Source: an uncultured Flavobacteriaceae bacterium
GTDB taxonomy: Bacteria > Bacteroidota > Bacteroidia > Flavobacteriales > Flavobacteriaceae
Direction of reading: 5' to 3'
Assembly (NCBI GenBank): GCA_947493175.1
Contig: CANLQD010000002.1
Span: 868,001-932,000 of the forward strand
Length of the DNA stretch: 64,000 nt
Every line of letters starts with the position of its first letter. Within the stretch, counting starts at the first letter, position 1. A program made the position numbers and the translations under genes. Below, one piece after another: positions 51,555-60,651 of this stretch. The notes beneath the pieces are model-generated. The model was not told where the DNA came from. It did no database searches and worked only from the letters and a program-made list of their open reading frames with translations.

Positions 51555-53258
51555 TTATTCCTTGGCTCCCCTTGATTGCAGGTATTCGGTTACTTCGGTA
51601 TGTCCTTTTTCCTTTGCCATCTTAAGCGGTGAGCGGTAACGGCCAGAGGTATCCGTTGAGGACTTGTTGACATCGGCCCCATTCTCTACCAGAAACTTGA
51701 CCACGGGTAGGTATCCTTGTTCACTTGCATTGATCAACGGGGTTTCATCATCAACGACTTCGGCATTAATGTCAGCGCCCAGCCCCACAAGGTATTCTAC
51801 TATATGAAGTTGACCGCCTTTGGAGGCCATGATCAAAGGGTTTCCATCCCCTTGTACGCCTTTGTTTAGATCTGCACCCGCTTCGACCAAGATTTTCATA
51901 ATTCCTAAGAAGCCAACTTTAGCAGCTTGTATCATGGCATTTCCATCTCCTGGAAACGACCTGTTTACATCGGCACCTTGTTTTATGAGCAAGCGTACCA
52001 TATCTTCATCACCACTGGCTATGGCCGCCATTATAGGGTAACCATCCGACGCGGAACCCAAGTTGGGATCGGCCCCATTTTGTAGCAGAAACTCGGCAAT
52101 TTCTAGATGCGAGTGCTGTAGTGCCATATGTAGGGCAGTACCTTCCCCACGGAACATTTCATTGATATCGACTCCTTGGGCAACTAGGGTTTTTACGGTT
52201 TCATATTCCCCATCTGCTGCCGCTCGCATTAAGGGGGTTTGGTCTTCGGAATGACCATTCTGATACTCATCCCTATCATAATCACCCTCCTCGTGATACG
52301 TGTACGGAGTAGCACTTTCTTGCGCATTGACCAGAAAAGGTTGGTTCAGGAACAAAACTGCTCCAAACAGTATCGGTGCGATAAAAGCATACTTGAAATA
52401 ATTGTTTCGATTCGATTTTTTTGTGTTCATCATGACGATTCGTTTTTTGATTAATGACTGATTATAACTTGACACAAGTGTCAACGGTTTTTGTTGGATG
52501 GCAATTTCTAATAAGCTTATCTGATATTTTTCGGCTTCTACCAAGTTGGCTTGCAGTAAAAAATCATCTGTTTGATATTCAATATTTTTTTCGACCTCCT
52601 TTCTGTAGTACCATGCAAACGGGTTGAACCATAAAACAACAATTGCCAATTCTGCCAACAGTAAATCTAGGGAATGTCTCTTTTGTACATGCACTTTCTC
52701 ATGTTCCAGTACTTGTTCGTAGGTATCAAGGTCATATTTGTTAGGGTCTATGAAAATATGGTTGAAAAAGGAGCAGGGACCACTAGGCCCTTGGGTATTC
52801 ATAATGATCGTATTGCCATCTACCACCCTTTCATTCTCCTTTCGAATCCTTTGAAACATAGTAAGAAGCTGTCCCAAAAGCCGTAATGACAATACCAAAA
52901 AACCAAATACATATACCAAGGATAACCAAAACAAAGGTCCTTTAGCGTTAGCAACTGGTTGACCGTTAGCAGTACCTGAAACAGCTATGTTCCCTTTGGG
53001 TTTCTCCAACGATTCAACATTGGTATCCCTCAAAATAGTTGGGGCATCTTCTACCGCCTCCTGTAACACCGAATTAACAATACCTTGGTTCGGTATCAAC
53101 TCGGGAAGAGAAATGAACGGTAATATAAAAGCCAACAGGAGCCCTCCCAACAGATAGATACGGTTGATTGCGAAGAAACTTTCTTTCTCGAGCAAGAGTT
53201 TGTAAAACACCCAAAGAGCACCAATGATTAGGGAAGATTTGATCAACAGGGATACCAT
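51555..53258 (-). CDS. M56 (BlaR1-type) sensor peptidase fused to ankyrin repeats
   Basis: A 567-residue protein. Membrane helices lie near 3-20, 35-55 and 110-132. The M56 metallopeptidase site HEKVH (186-190) is in EQVLEHEKVHVQKRHS. A further helix lies near 290-310. The part beyond about 340 holds at least six ankyrin repeats (TPLMRAAADGEYETVKTLVAQ, NPLIMASKGGQLHIVEYLV). BlaR1-type proteins cleave themselves or BlaI when a ligand is sensed outside. Here ankyrin repeats replace the penicillin-binding sensor and, from the topology, should be periplasmic. It lies three bases after the blaI-like gene. Confidence 0.87.
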   Translation of the reverse strand: MVSLLIKSSLIIGALWVFYKLLLEKESFFAINRIYLLGGLLLAFILPFISLPELIPNQGIVNSVLQEAVEDAPTILRDTNVESLEKPKGNIAVSGTANGQPVANAKGPLFWLSLVYVFGFLVLSLRLLGQLLTMFQRIRKENERVVDGNTIIMNTQGPSGPCSFFNHIFIDPNKYDLDTYEQVLEHEKVHVQKRHSLDLLLAELAIVVLWFNPFAWYYRKEVEKNIEYQTDDFLLQANLVEAEKYQISLLEIAIQQKPLTLVSSYNQSLIKKRIVMMNTKKSNRNNYFKYAFIAPILFGAVLFLNQPFLVNAQESATPYTYHEEGDYDRDEYQNGHSEDQTPLMRAAADGEYETVKTLVAQGVDINEMFRGEGTALHMALQHSHLEIAEFLLQNGADPNLGSASDGYPIMAAIASGDEDMVRLLIKQGADVNRSFPGDGNAMIQAAKVGFLGIMKILVEAGADLNKGVQGDGNPLIMASKGGQLHIVEYLVGLGADINAEVVDDETPLINASEQGYLPVVKFLVENGADVNKSSTDTSGRYRSPLKMAKEKGHTEVTEYLQSRGAKE

Positions 53259-53261
53259 TAT

Positions 53262-53642
53262 CTATGCTTTTTTGGATTTAATGATCTTGATCAATTCCTG
53301 TATTTCGGCATCGGACAGTTGTTCTTGTTTTGCAAAATGGGCCATCATTTTTGAAAGGGAATTATCAAAATATTTCTTTTTGATATTGCTTATGTCCTCT
53401 TTTCGATAGGCTTCCATACTTACAACAGCATGGTAACGATCCATATTCCCGACCTTTTCAGATGCCAAAAAGCCTTTTTTTACTAAAATCTTGACAATCG
53501 TTGCGACCGTATTGTAGTGGGGTTTGGGATTCGGTAGCTGTTCTACAATATCGCGAATGAACAGTCTGTCATGTTGCCAGATAACCTGCATGATCTGGTC
53601 TTCCCTCTTGGTTAACTTCTGCATGGAAATAGGTATTACCAT
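53262..53642 (-). CDS. BlaI/MecI-family repressor
   Basis: A 126-residue protein. LTKREDQIMQVIWQHDRLFIRDIVEQL and HYNTVATIVKILVKKGFLASEKVG are the BlaI winged-helix domain; the C-terminal part is the dimerisation helix pair. Members of this family repress their own operon until the partner M56 protease is activated. An inverted-repeat pair at 53648-53687 directly before the start is its probable operator. An ATG at 53624 (MQKLTKRED) may be the true start. Confidence 0.92.
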   Translation of the reverse strand: MVIPISMQKLTKREDQIMQVIWQHDRLFIRDIVEQLPNPKPHYNTVATIVKILVKKGFLASEKVGNMDRYHAVVSMEAYRKEDISNIKKKYFDNSLSKMMAHFAKQEQLSDAEIQELIKIIKSKKA

Positions 53643-53647
53643 GCAAT

Positions 53648-53687
53648 ACTACTAAAAAATTAGTATAACTACTAATTTTTTAGTAGT
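53648..53687. promoter_or_regulatory. BlaI-type double operator
   Basis: Two ACTACTAA/TTAGTA inverted repeats lie back to back, ACTACTAAAAAATTAGTA followed by its inverse, just before the blaI-like start codon. TACTA/TAGTA arms are typical of BlaI/MecI operators. Confidence 0.7.
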
Positions 53688-53741
53688 TATCTAAAGAATC
53701 TTAGCTTTTACTATACTTTTCACCATCAACATAGGGGTGCG

Positions 53742-55370
53742 TTATTCGTTGGAATAGGAAAGCGTATCACTATCAATATACCCAATACGCTCCGCTTTTG
53801 CTTCAAAGGAAACGGATTTTGGGAGCGGAACGGCGTAGATGTTCCAGATAGAATCATTCGGCTGTTTCCAAACTATAGTGGCATCTGCTCTTGGGGAAAT
53901 CAGATGAATACTATCATTCCTCTCCTCCATTTCAAGTGCCGAAAGTGTGGCCTGTTCCCCATTGGGAAGCCAGCGCGCTATAAGCTCCCGTTCAGATATT
54001 CGACCTAGGTCATTGGTTTCCTTTATCCAATTTTCAAGTAGTTTCCTATAGAATACCAAGGTATCCTTCATTTCAGGATTCGCAGCTATATTGTGCAACT
54101 CATACGGGTCTTTTGCCAAATCGTAGAGTTCTTCTTCCGGTTTTGGGGCATCTAACCAACGGGATTGTGCTTGATTCAGCTTTCCCTGTGTGTGCAACTG
54201 GTTTAGTTCTCGCATCAAAGGCATTTGCTCCCTATATGAAACGGGTATGGCGTGTGGTAATTCTGGATTAAAACTTTTTAGATACTTATAACGAGGGGAA
54301 CGTACGGCTCGAAGTCTATCATAAATTTCATCAAAACGATCCGAGGAATGATAGGTATACTCTGGTTTATCGGATGCCTGGTATTCTCCGAATTGGGCCA
54401 CTCCTTGCATTACTTTTGGAGGCTCAATACCCGCCAGCGATAGGATTGTGGGCGCATAGTCGATAAAACTGATCAACCGATCATCCCTGTTGCCCGCATC
54501 TTTATTTTCCGGGAACTTAATGACCAAAGGCACTTTCAGCCCTGTGTCATACAAAGCCCTTTTATGTCGTGGAAAAGGCCCCCCGTGATCACCATAAAAG
54601 AAAATGATACTATTTTCATAAAGCCCATCTTCCTTTAAATCTTCTAACACCTCCCCTATTTGATCGTCCAATCGCTTCAAATTGCTATAATTTACAGCCA
54701 AATCATGACGTACAATCTTAGTGTCTGGAAAATACGGAGGAACCTCAACGGCATCCGGCGAAACGTACAGGGTGCTGTCTCCTTTTTTCCATATTCCCGA
54801 TTCATGGCATACGCTGAAATTGAAAACGGTAAAGAAAGGTTGGTCTTGCTTCCGTTTTCTCCAATGTCGTACACCACTACTTTCATCCCAAGCAGCATCG
54901 GTTTTCTCAAAATTATAATCCTCTTTCGGCCCATTGGCTGTGTAATACCCTTTCTTTCTTAGATATTCGGTGAACATCCGAACACCATCGGGAGCTACCG
55001 GAGAATAACTGGGAAGGCTATCCAACAAGGGCTCATTGATCTTACGCCATGCGGTATGGGTTCGCATGTTGTGGGTTCCCAAAGTGGTCGGATACATACC
55101 CGTAATGATGGCGCTACGGGCAGGGGCGCAAACGGGAACGGGCGCTACGGCATTGTCGAACACCACACCATCATTCGCCAGCGCTTCCAAGTTCGGAAGC
55201 GCAATGGTCGAATCTCCATACATAGGAAACCATTCAGGGGATTGGTCCTCGGCCACCAACCACACAATGTTCGGCAATGCGTCTTTTTCAGCGATGGGGT
55301 CTTCCTGCTTTTTCTCCGTACAGCCCAACAACATGGCCATACCGGCCCATAAAAGAATTTGATTTTTCAT
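53742..55370 (-). CDS. Sulfatase (family S1, heparan-N-sulfatase-like) lipoprotein
   Basis: A 542-residue lipoprotein (LLGC, Cys17). The formylglycine motif is CAPAR at Cys81 (PVCAPARSAIITG). NIVWLVAEDQSPEWFPMYGD gives an altered metal region (E-D in place of D-D), and FFYGDHGGPFPRHKR the C-terminal metal site. The CAPAR form and AEDQSPEW pattern fit S1_8-type N-sulfoglucosamine or related exo-sulfatases. The last 100 residues are a beta-rich module. It is the only gene of its unit between the blaI operator and a terminator. Its substrate is unknown but sulfated glycans fit the window. Confidence 0.88.
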   Translation of the reverse strand: MKNQILLWAGMAMLLGCTEKKQEDPIAEKDALPNIVWLVAEDQSPEWFPMYGDSTIALPNLEALANDGVVFDNAVAPVPVCAPARSAIITGMYPTTLGTHNMRTHTAWRKINEPLLDSLPSYSPVAPDGVRMFTEYLRKKGYYTANGPKEDYNFEKTDAAWDESSGVRHWRKRKQDQPFFTVFNFSVCHESGIWKKGDSTLYVSPDAVEVPPYFPDTKIVRHDLAVNYSNLKRLDDQIGEVLEDLKEDGLYENSIIFFYGDHGGPFPRHKRALYDTGLKVPLVIKFPENKDAGNRDDRLISFIDYAPTILSLAGIEPPKVMQGVAQFGEYQASDKPEYTYHSSDRFDEIYDRLRAVRSPRYKYLKSFNPELPHAIPVSYREQMPLMRELNQLHTQGKLNQAQSRWLDAPKPEEELYDLAKDPYELHNIAANPEMKDTLVFYRKLLENWIKETNDLGRISERELIARWLPNGEQATLSALEMEERNDSIHLISPRADATIVWKQPNDSIWNIYAVPLPKSVSFEAKAERIGYIDSDTLSYSNE

Positions 55371-55409
55371 TCTCGAAATGTAATTTGTTTAAAGGTAGCA
55401 GTTTGTATT

Positions 55410-55448
55410 AAAAATTAAAAGCGTTGCCCTCTACTGTAAGAACAACGC
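55410..55448 (-). terminator. Terminator after the tandem TIM-barrel gene
   Basis: GCGTTG/CAACGC stem (55421-55448) followed on the minus strand by TTTTAATTTTT. It ends the sugar-oxidation operon. Confidence 0.7.
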
Positions 55449-55477
55449 CTTTATGAAATGGAATTGTGATTAAAACG

Positions 55478-57064
55478 CTATTCCAAACTCTTGAGGTATT
55501 CAAGACTTTTAGGCACTTGGTCTACGACCCGAGACGACTCGTCTTCAATGAACAAATACTTCAATCCCATCTTTTTAGCCGCTTCTACTACTTCTGCGAT
55601 ATTGACCTGACCGGTACCCAACACAACATTATTCTCTACATCGGATTCACCGGTATGGCTAATACCGACTCCTTTTTCGCAGTCTTTTAGATGCATTAAC
55701 TTAAACTCTTGTGGGTAACGTTGTAACCAAGCCACGGGGTCTTCACCAGGAAGCGCAAACCAGTAAACGTCCATCTCAAAATCAAAATGCTTGGATTGTT
55801 TGATCATGTGGTCCATTAATGTCGCTCCTTCGTAAGGCCTAAATTCATAGCCATGGGGGTGATACATCAATTGTACCCCTTCTTTTGCCAAGAATTCTCC
55901 TGATTTATTGAAAACTTCTATCGCTTTTTCGGTGTCTGCCAAGGTGAAATCGGTACCCGTATGGGGAATCCAAAAACAGACTACATATTTGGCGTCGTAG
56001 TTCTTTGCGCGGGCCAGTACCGTTTCAGGGCTATCCTGTAGCTCTTCGAAAGGGGCACTCACACTCACCATGGTCAAGTTGTTCTTTGCCATCATCGCTT
56101 TGTATTCCTCCATCGGATATCCATACGTACCATCGTTACCATCTTCCAGGTACCGTATACCCCACTCATTTATTTTTGCAAATGTTCCCGGAACATCTTT
56201 TGGAAACTCGTTTCGAAGACTGTATAATTGAATCCCTATTTGAGGTTCGTTCAAACTTTTTAGATAGTCAAGGCTCTGCGGTACCTGTTCAACAACACGC
56301 GAAGACTCGTCTTCAATAAATAGGTATTCGATTCCCAGTTTTTTTGCTTCCGCCACGGTTCCTGCAATATCTATTTGACCTTGTCCCAATACCACATTCG
56401 TTTCTACGTCTTCATGACCTGTATTGTTCCCCGCTACACCATGTTCCATATCCTTTAAATGCATTAGCGTGAATTTCGAAGGATACTTTTTCATCAAAGC
56501 CAAGGGGTCGGCCCCGCCATGATGTGCCCAATACACATCGAGTTCAAATGTGAAATCAGTGGCATTTTGTGCCATATAATCGAAAAGCGTTCCGTCTTCC
56601 CAAGGCCGAAACTCGTAGCCGTGCGGATGATAAGCCAACACCAATCCATTTTCCTTTAACAGCTTTCCCGCTGTGTTGAAGACTTCGGTCGCATGCTGGG
56701 TTTCTTCCAAATCCCATTTATTATCGTCGTGGGGTACCCAAGCGCACATGACGTATTTGGCGCCGAAGACTTTCGCATTATCGATAACTTTTTGAGGGTT
56801 ATTTTCCAAATCCTCAAACCCAGCTCCCACACTCACTACATCAAGTTCATTATCGGACAACATTTTCTGAAAGTCTTCCATCGGTAATCCGTACGTACCT
56901 CCGCCTTCGATTTTAGTGATTCCCCAGTCATTGATGAGCTTTAAGGTACTTGGTACATCTTCTTTGAACTGGTCGCGAAGGCTATATAGCTGTAATCCTA
57001 CTTCCTGGGAATAACAAGTGAGAACGGCCATCATCATCACGGCTAGAAAGAGAGTTCTTTTCAT
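55478..57064 (-). CDS. Periplasmic tandem TIM-barrel sugar isomerase/epimerase-like protein
   Basis: From the ATG at 57064 (MKRTLFLAVMMMAVLTCYSQ) the product is 528 residues with a signal peptide. It consists of two full xylose-isomerase-like TIM barrels, each about 255 residues. Both begin VGLQLYSLRDQF / IGIQLYSLRNEF, both contain YHPHGYEFRP and ELDVYW / EMDVYW, and both end YLFIEDESSRVV.QVP.SL.YLKSL. The metal-binding Glu, His and Asp positions look intact in both. Single-copy relatives lie with GMC oxidoreductases in Bacteroidota and act on periplasmic sugars or keto-sugars. It is the last gene of the GMC operon. Intragenic duplication is clear. Confidence 0.88.
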   Translation of the reverse strand: MKRTLFLAVMMMAVLTCYSQEVGLQLYSLRDQFKEDVPSTLKLINDWGITKIEGGGTYGLPMEDFQKMLSDNELDVVSVGAGFEDLENNPQKVIDNAKVFGAKYVMCAWVPHDDNKWDLEETQHATEVFNTAGKLLKENGLVLAYHPHGYEFRPWEDGTLFDYMAQNATDFTFELDVYWAHHGGADPLALMKKYPSKFTLMHLKDMEHGVAGNNTGHEDVETNVVLGQGQIDIAGTVAEAKKLGIEYLFIEDESSRVVEQVPQSLDYLKSLNEPQIGIQLYSLRNEFPKDVPGTFAKINEWGIRYLEDGNDGTYGYPMEEYKAMMAKNNLTMVSVSAPFEELQDSPETVLARAKNYDAKYVVCFWIPHTGTDFTLADTEKAIEVFNKSGEFLAKEGVQLMYHPHGYEFRPYEGATLMDHMIKQSKHFDFEMDVYWFALPGEDPVAWLQRYPQEFKLMHLKDCEKGVGISHTGESDVENNVVLGTGQVNIAEVVEAAKKMGLKYLFIEDESSRVVDQVPKSLEYLKSLE

Positions 57065-57126
57065 TTTCAACATTATTTTATCGGTATTGATTGTTCATTG
57101 TAAACTGTATAATTGTTAGGACAAAA

Positions 57127-57843
57127 CTAAGTAAGCAACTTACCATTTTCATCCCATTCCGCAATGACCCCACGAGTGCTTTGATCCACACATTTTGCAA
57201 TCCACTCAGGGTCATAGGCCACCCCATGTTGGTCTAGGACATCTTGAGGCACCCCGTCCCAGACATTGGGCATATTGCCTTTGTATCCCAAATCGGCTAT
57301 CCCAACCTTGGATGTATAGTACCCCGTCAACGTAAGGTTACGCATGAGGGAAAAAAATTGAATTTCCAAAGGCTGTTCATCCAAGGAGGTTTCGGTATCG
57401 TACCAACAGATTTCATCACAAATCTGTTTTTGCTGATCTAAGGTAGCCGATTTGAATTCCGTTCCAAACTCGGTATTACTCTTATGATCGAGCCACATGA
57501 GCCCGCCCAAAAGCGTGGTCTGCATCTCGGGAATATCTTTTCCCATAAATTCGATAAATTCAGGAACTTCCGCTTCGATGGGACCGCCATGAGGTTCTTT
57601 AGGTGGTAGTATGACGGTGCTCAAGACGGTGATCGTTTCCATCTCATGTTCGTTGAACAACTGTTCCGCTTTCAACTTTTCAATCCGCTCCAACTCCTTC
57701 GGCGTGCGACCAAAGTACTTGGTCTCTTCCATATCGGAAACTACCTTATCGCCCTCTACCTGGTCGGTTTTACATCCGTGAAATGCCAAAGCGGAGGCAC
57801 CTGCACCCAATATAATAGTTTGTATACTTTTTCTTCTATCCAT
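57127..57843 (-). CDS. Gluconate-2-dehydrogenase subunit 3-like protein
   Basis: A 238-residue protein with a twin-arginine-type signal (DRRKSIQTIILGAGASALAF) and a gluconate_2-dh3 domain (about 60-225; ETITVLSTVILPPKEPHGGP, DQQKQICDEICWYDTE). These small subunits pair with GMC oxidoreductases and carry them through the Tat pathway. It starts five bases after the GMC gene stop, consistent with a complex. No haem motif is present in it, so electron transfer must use another partner. Confidence 0.87.
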   Translation of the reverse strand: MDRRKSIQTIILGAGASALAFHGCKTDQVEGDKVVSDMEETKYFGRTPKELERIEKLKAEQLFNEHEMETITVLSTVILPPKEPHGGPIEAEVPEFIEFMGKDIPEMQTTLLGGLMWLDHKSNTEFGTEFKSATLDQQKQICDEICWYDTETSLDEQPLEIQFFSLMRNLTLTGYYTSKVGIADLGYKGNMPNVWDGVPQDVLDQHGVAYDPEWIAKCVDQSTRGVIAEWDENGKLLT

Positions 57844-57848
57844 CTTGT

Positions 57849-59570
57849 CTAGACATTTTGTTGTTTCAACTGCTCTATGATGTAGTCCGATGCCCTCCAG
57901 GACAATGCCAGAATTGTCCAGGTACAGTTTTTATCGGCCTGTGAAACAAATGGTCCTGCATCTACTACGAACACATTATCGACATCATGTAATTGATTGA
58001 ACTTATTGGTAACCGAGGTTTTAGGGTCGTTACCCATGCGTGTGGTTCCTACTTCATGAATAATCTTCCCTGGGGGTAGTAGGCCATAATTCTGTTCTCT
58101 TCCCGGCTTTTCACCCAACGGCTCCCCTCCCATGTTGTTGATCAGCTCCTCAAAGGTATCTTGCATGTGCTTCGCCTGGTTTAACTCCAAGTCGGACCAT
58201 TGATAATGAAACTTCAGAACCGGAATCCCAAATTCGTCAACGGTGGTGGGATCGATCTCGCAATAATTCTCTTTTCTGGCAATCCCTTCTCCCCTGCCTC
58301 CAAAACCGATGACAGAGCCGTAGTATTTCTTGACATCATCGCGAAGACTTTCTCCATATCCGCCAGTTTTGAGGCCAAAGAATTTATTGAAATCGTTGGG
58401 ATTGAAACCAAACCCATAGTTTGGTTGACGAACCCCGCCCCAAACCTCTATGTGATAACCACGAGGAAAGTCGAGCTTGCTATTATCGCCCCACCAAGGA
58501 GAATAAACGTGCATTCCGCCAACCCCATCCTCGTTATAGGACATTTTGCGATTCATGAGGCCTGGGATGAATCCGGCAGCACTGGACCCTGTGGAGTCGT
58601 GTAGATATTTCCCGACAAGATTACTACTATTTCCCAATCCGTTCGGATGCTGTTTGCTTTTTGAATTGAGGAGGATCCGTGCCGAACTACAAGCAGAAGC
58701 GGCAAGCACTACAACTTTCCCCTTAAGTTTGTATTCCTTGCGGTCATCTTTACTGATGTACGATACTCCGGTCGCTTTGCCTTCTTCATTTGTAGTTACT
58801 TCGCGAACCATGGAGTTCACGAATAGCTTCACCTGACCACCATTTTTTTGCGCCGGGAAAATAAGGCAACTGCCAGATGAAAAATCGGCGTATACCGAAC
58901 AGGAGCGTGAGCACTGTCCACAATAAAAACAAACACCCCGATCATTGTTGATTTTTTTGGTCAACATCGACATGCGACTTGGAATTACCGGAATTCCGGA
59001 TTTCTTTGCCCCTTCAATGTAAAAAAGCTCATGCAATCTGGGTTTGGGCGGAGGAAGAAAAAACCCATCCGGGTCATCTTCCAATCCTTCATTGGTACCG
59101 AAAACCCCAATAAGTTTATCGACCTTATCGTAATAAGGTTTCACCTCGTCATATCCAATGGGCCAATCCTCCCCATGTCCATCGCGGGTTTTACCCTTAA
59201 AATCCTTAGGTCCGAATCGTAATGATATGCGCCCCCAATGATTGGTTCGCCCTCCCAGCATGCGAGAACGGTACCACCAAAAATCGGTACCTTCTGCTTG
59301 GGTGTAAGGTTCGCCTTCTACTTCCCATCCGCCATAGGCCATATCCCATTCCCCAAAAACACGGTCTGTACCGGCCCCTCTTCTAGGGGACTCATAAGGC
59401 CATTTCAGCTGGGTCATTGTTTTCGGGTCTGCGGGGTCGAAAAAAGGTCCGGCTTCTACCACCGCTACTTTTAAGCCGGCATCTGCCAACTGTTTAGTGG
59501 CCATTCCGCCCCCAGCACCCGAGCCTACGATGATAACATCATACACTTCGGGAGATTCTTTTATTTGCAT
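57849..59570 (-). CDS. GMC-type FAD sugar dehydrogenase with a four-cysteine motif
   Basis: A 573-residue GMC oxidoreductase. The FAD-binding motif is VIIVGSGAGGGMATKQLADA (about 13-32), and a second nucleotide-region motif MLGGRTNHWGR follows. CFYCGQCSRSC (Cys214, 217, 220, 224) resembles the iron-sulfur-like motif of FAD glucoside 3-dehydrogenases. The C-terminal catalytic part has HEVGTTRMG and FVVDAGPF. No signal peptide is visible, so export should be by the subunit-3 partner through Tat. The likely reaction is oxidation of a sugar hydroxyl in the periplasm, perhaps at C3 (inference from family and operon). It is the first gene of the operon. Confidence 0.9.
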   Translation of the reverse strand: MQIKESPEVYDVIIVGSGAGGGMATKQLADAGLKVAVVEAGPFFDPADPKTMTQLKWPYESPRRGAGTDRVFGEWDMAYGGWEVEGEPYTQAEGTDFWWYRSRMLGGRTNHWGRISLRFGPKDFKGKTRDGHGEDWPIGYDEVKPYYDKVDKLIGVFGTNEGLEDDPDGFFLPPPKPRLHELFYIEGAKKSGIPVIPSRMSMLTKKINNDRGVCFYCGQCSRSCSVYADFSSGSCLIFPAQKNGGQVKLFVNSMVREVTTNEEGKATGVSYISKDDRKEYKLKGKVVVLAASACSSARILLNSKSKQHPNGLGNSSNLVGKYLHDSTGSSAAGFIPGLMNRKMSYNEDGVGGMHVYSPWWGDNSKLDFPRGYHIEVWGGVRQPNYGFGFNPNDFNKFFGLKTGGYGESLRDDVKKYYGSVIGFGGRGEGIARKENYCEIDPTTVDEFGIPVLKFHYQWSDLELNQAKHMQDTFEELINNMGGEPLGEKPGREQNYGLLPPGKIIHEVGTTRMGNDPKTSVTNKFNQLHDVDNVFVVDAGPFVSQADKNCTWTILALSWRASDYIIEQLKQQNV

Positions 59571-59701
59571 AGTTTTCGTTTGATCGGTTTACAGAACGCT
59601 TTCGAGTTCTTCGTTCTTTCTTTTTCGTTAAGCGAGGATAAGTTACAGTTTTTCGCGGAACTAGTGAACACAATTTTGTCAGATCAAAGTACTATTTAAA
59701 A

Positions 59702-59728
59702 CAAAAAAAAACCGGTCTATGACCGGTT
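59702..59728 (-). terminator. Strong rho-independent terminator after the PhyH gene
   Basis: ACCGGTC-ATA-GACCGGT followed on the minus strand by a run of eight or nine T. It lies 37 bases past the PhyH stop, so the GMC operon needs its own promoter in 59571-59700. Confidence 0.9.
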
Positions 59729-59765
59729 GTGGGGGAACTCTTACCCTTTCGGGATTAAAACAAGA

Positions 59766-60524
59766 TTACAGATAAATCAGGGGATTATTGCCCTTGTTTT
59801 CTCCTCTACAATGATAGATCTTATGGGTTTGGTTACCAGGATGTTCCTTGTTCAACACAAGATCGTTGCTAAAATAGCGCATTGTATAACCTGTTCTGCG
59901 GTGTTCGCTATTGTTGGCATTTGCTCCATGGATAATACGGGAATCATGTAGCGAGTAATGCCCTTGTTCCAATTCGAACCACACCACATCCTCTTCATTG
60001 ACCGTTGTCTTTATTTCGGTATCAAAAGTAGCCTTGCTTCCATCAATATCGGCATATTCGGAAAAACCATTTTTGTGGGTACCCGGCACAACGCCCATGC
60101 AACCATTTTCCTTAAAAGAGGGATCGATGGCCAACCATACCGTTACGACTTTGTCAAAACTATCGAACCGACCCTGCCAATAAGCACTATCTTCATGCCA
60201 AGGGGTACGTTTGCCTACTCTTGGCTCCTTACAGATAAAGTGGCTGCTCCAAAGACCAATATTCGGTCCTATCAAACCCTCGACAACATCTAACACCTCA
60301 TCGGCCATTAAATAGTCGAACAGTCGAGCATCTTTAAAATGGGGAACATCTAGTTGGTCTGCACCTAATTCGCCCTTGTTGGCCAAGTGCTCTTCGAAAA
60401 TACCATATAACTGGTCAAATTTTTCCTTTGCAAACAAAGGGCGCCCCGTTAACAGGTAGCCATTGTCCTTATAACACTGTTGTTCCGCTTCGGACAATCC
60501 TTTTATTTTTTTTGTAATAGCCAT
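59766..60524 (-). CDS. PhyH-family Fe(II)/2-oxoglutarate dioxygenase
   Basis: The 252-residue product starts at the ATG at 60524 (MAITKKIKGLSEAEQQCYKD); an ATG at 60587 adds an unlikely 21-residue N-terminus. The PhyH core is visible: YKDNGYLLTGRPLF, TPWHEDSAYW (first His and Asp of the iron site), ENGCMGVVPGTHKNGF and IIHGANANNSEHRRTGYTMRYF (second His and the 2-oxoglutarate Arg). The family hydroxylates many small substrates. It has its own terminator and lies between the AraC genes and the sugar-oxidation operon. No substrate can be named. Confidence 0.88.
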   Translation of the reverse strand: MAITKKIKGLSEAEQQCYKDNGYLLTGRPLFAKEKFDQLYGIFEEHLANKGELGADQLDVPHFKDARLFDYLMADEVLDVVEGLIGPNIGLWSSHFICKEPRVGKRTPWHEDSAYWQGRFDSFDKVVTVWLAIDPSFKENGCMGVVPGTHKNGFSEYADIDGSKATFDTEIKTTVNEEDVVWFELEQGHYSLHDSRIIHGANANNSEHRRTGYTMRYFSNDLVLNKEHPGNQTHKIYHCRGENKGNNPLIYL

Positions 60525-60651
60525 AGAAAATGTATTGAGATTATAGACCCCAAAAATAAAGCACACTTCCCCACAAATGATTCCCAAACTCTAGTGCGAT
60601 TCGCACATTTATAGGTCTATGGCAACATAAAACCCTAGACGGGTTCGTATA

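Noticed and set aside
51555-53642. Beta-lactam resistance operon
   Set aside because: The M56 protein lacks a penicillin-binding sensor and no beta-lactamase is adjacent.
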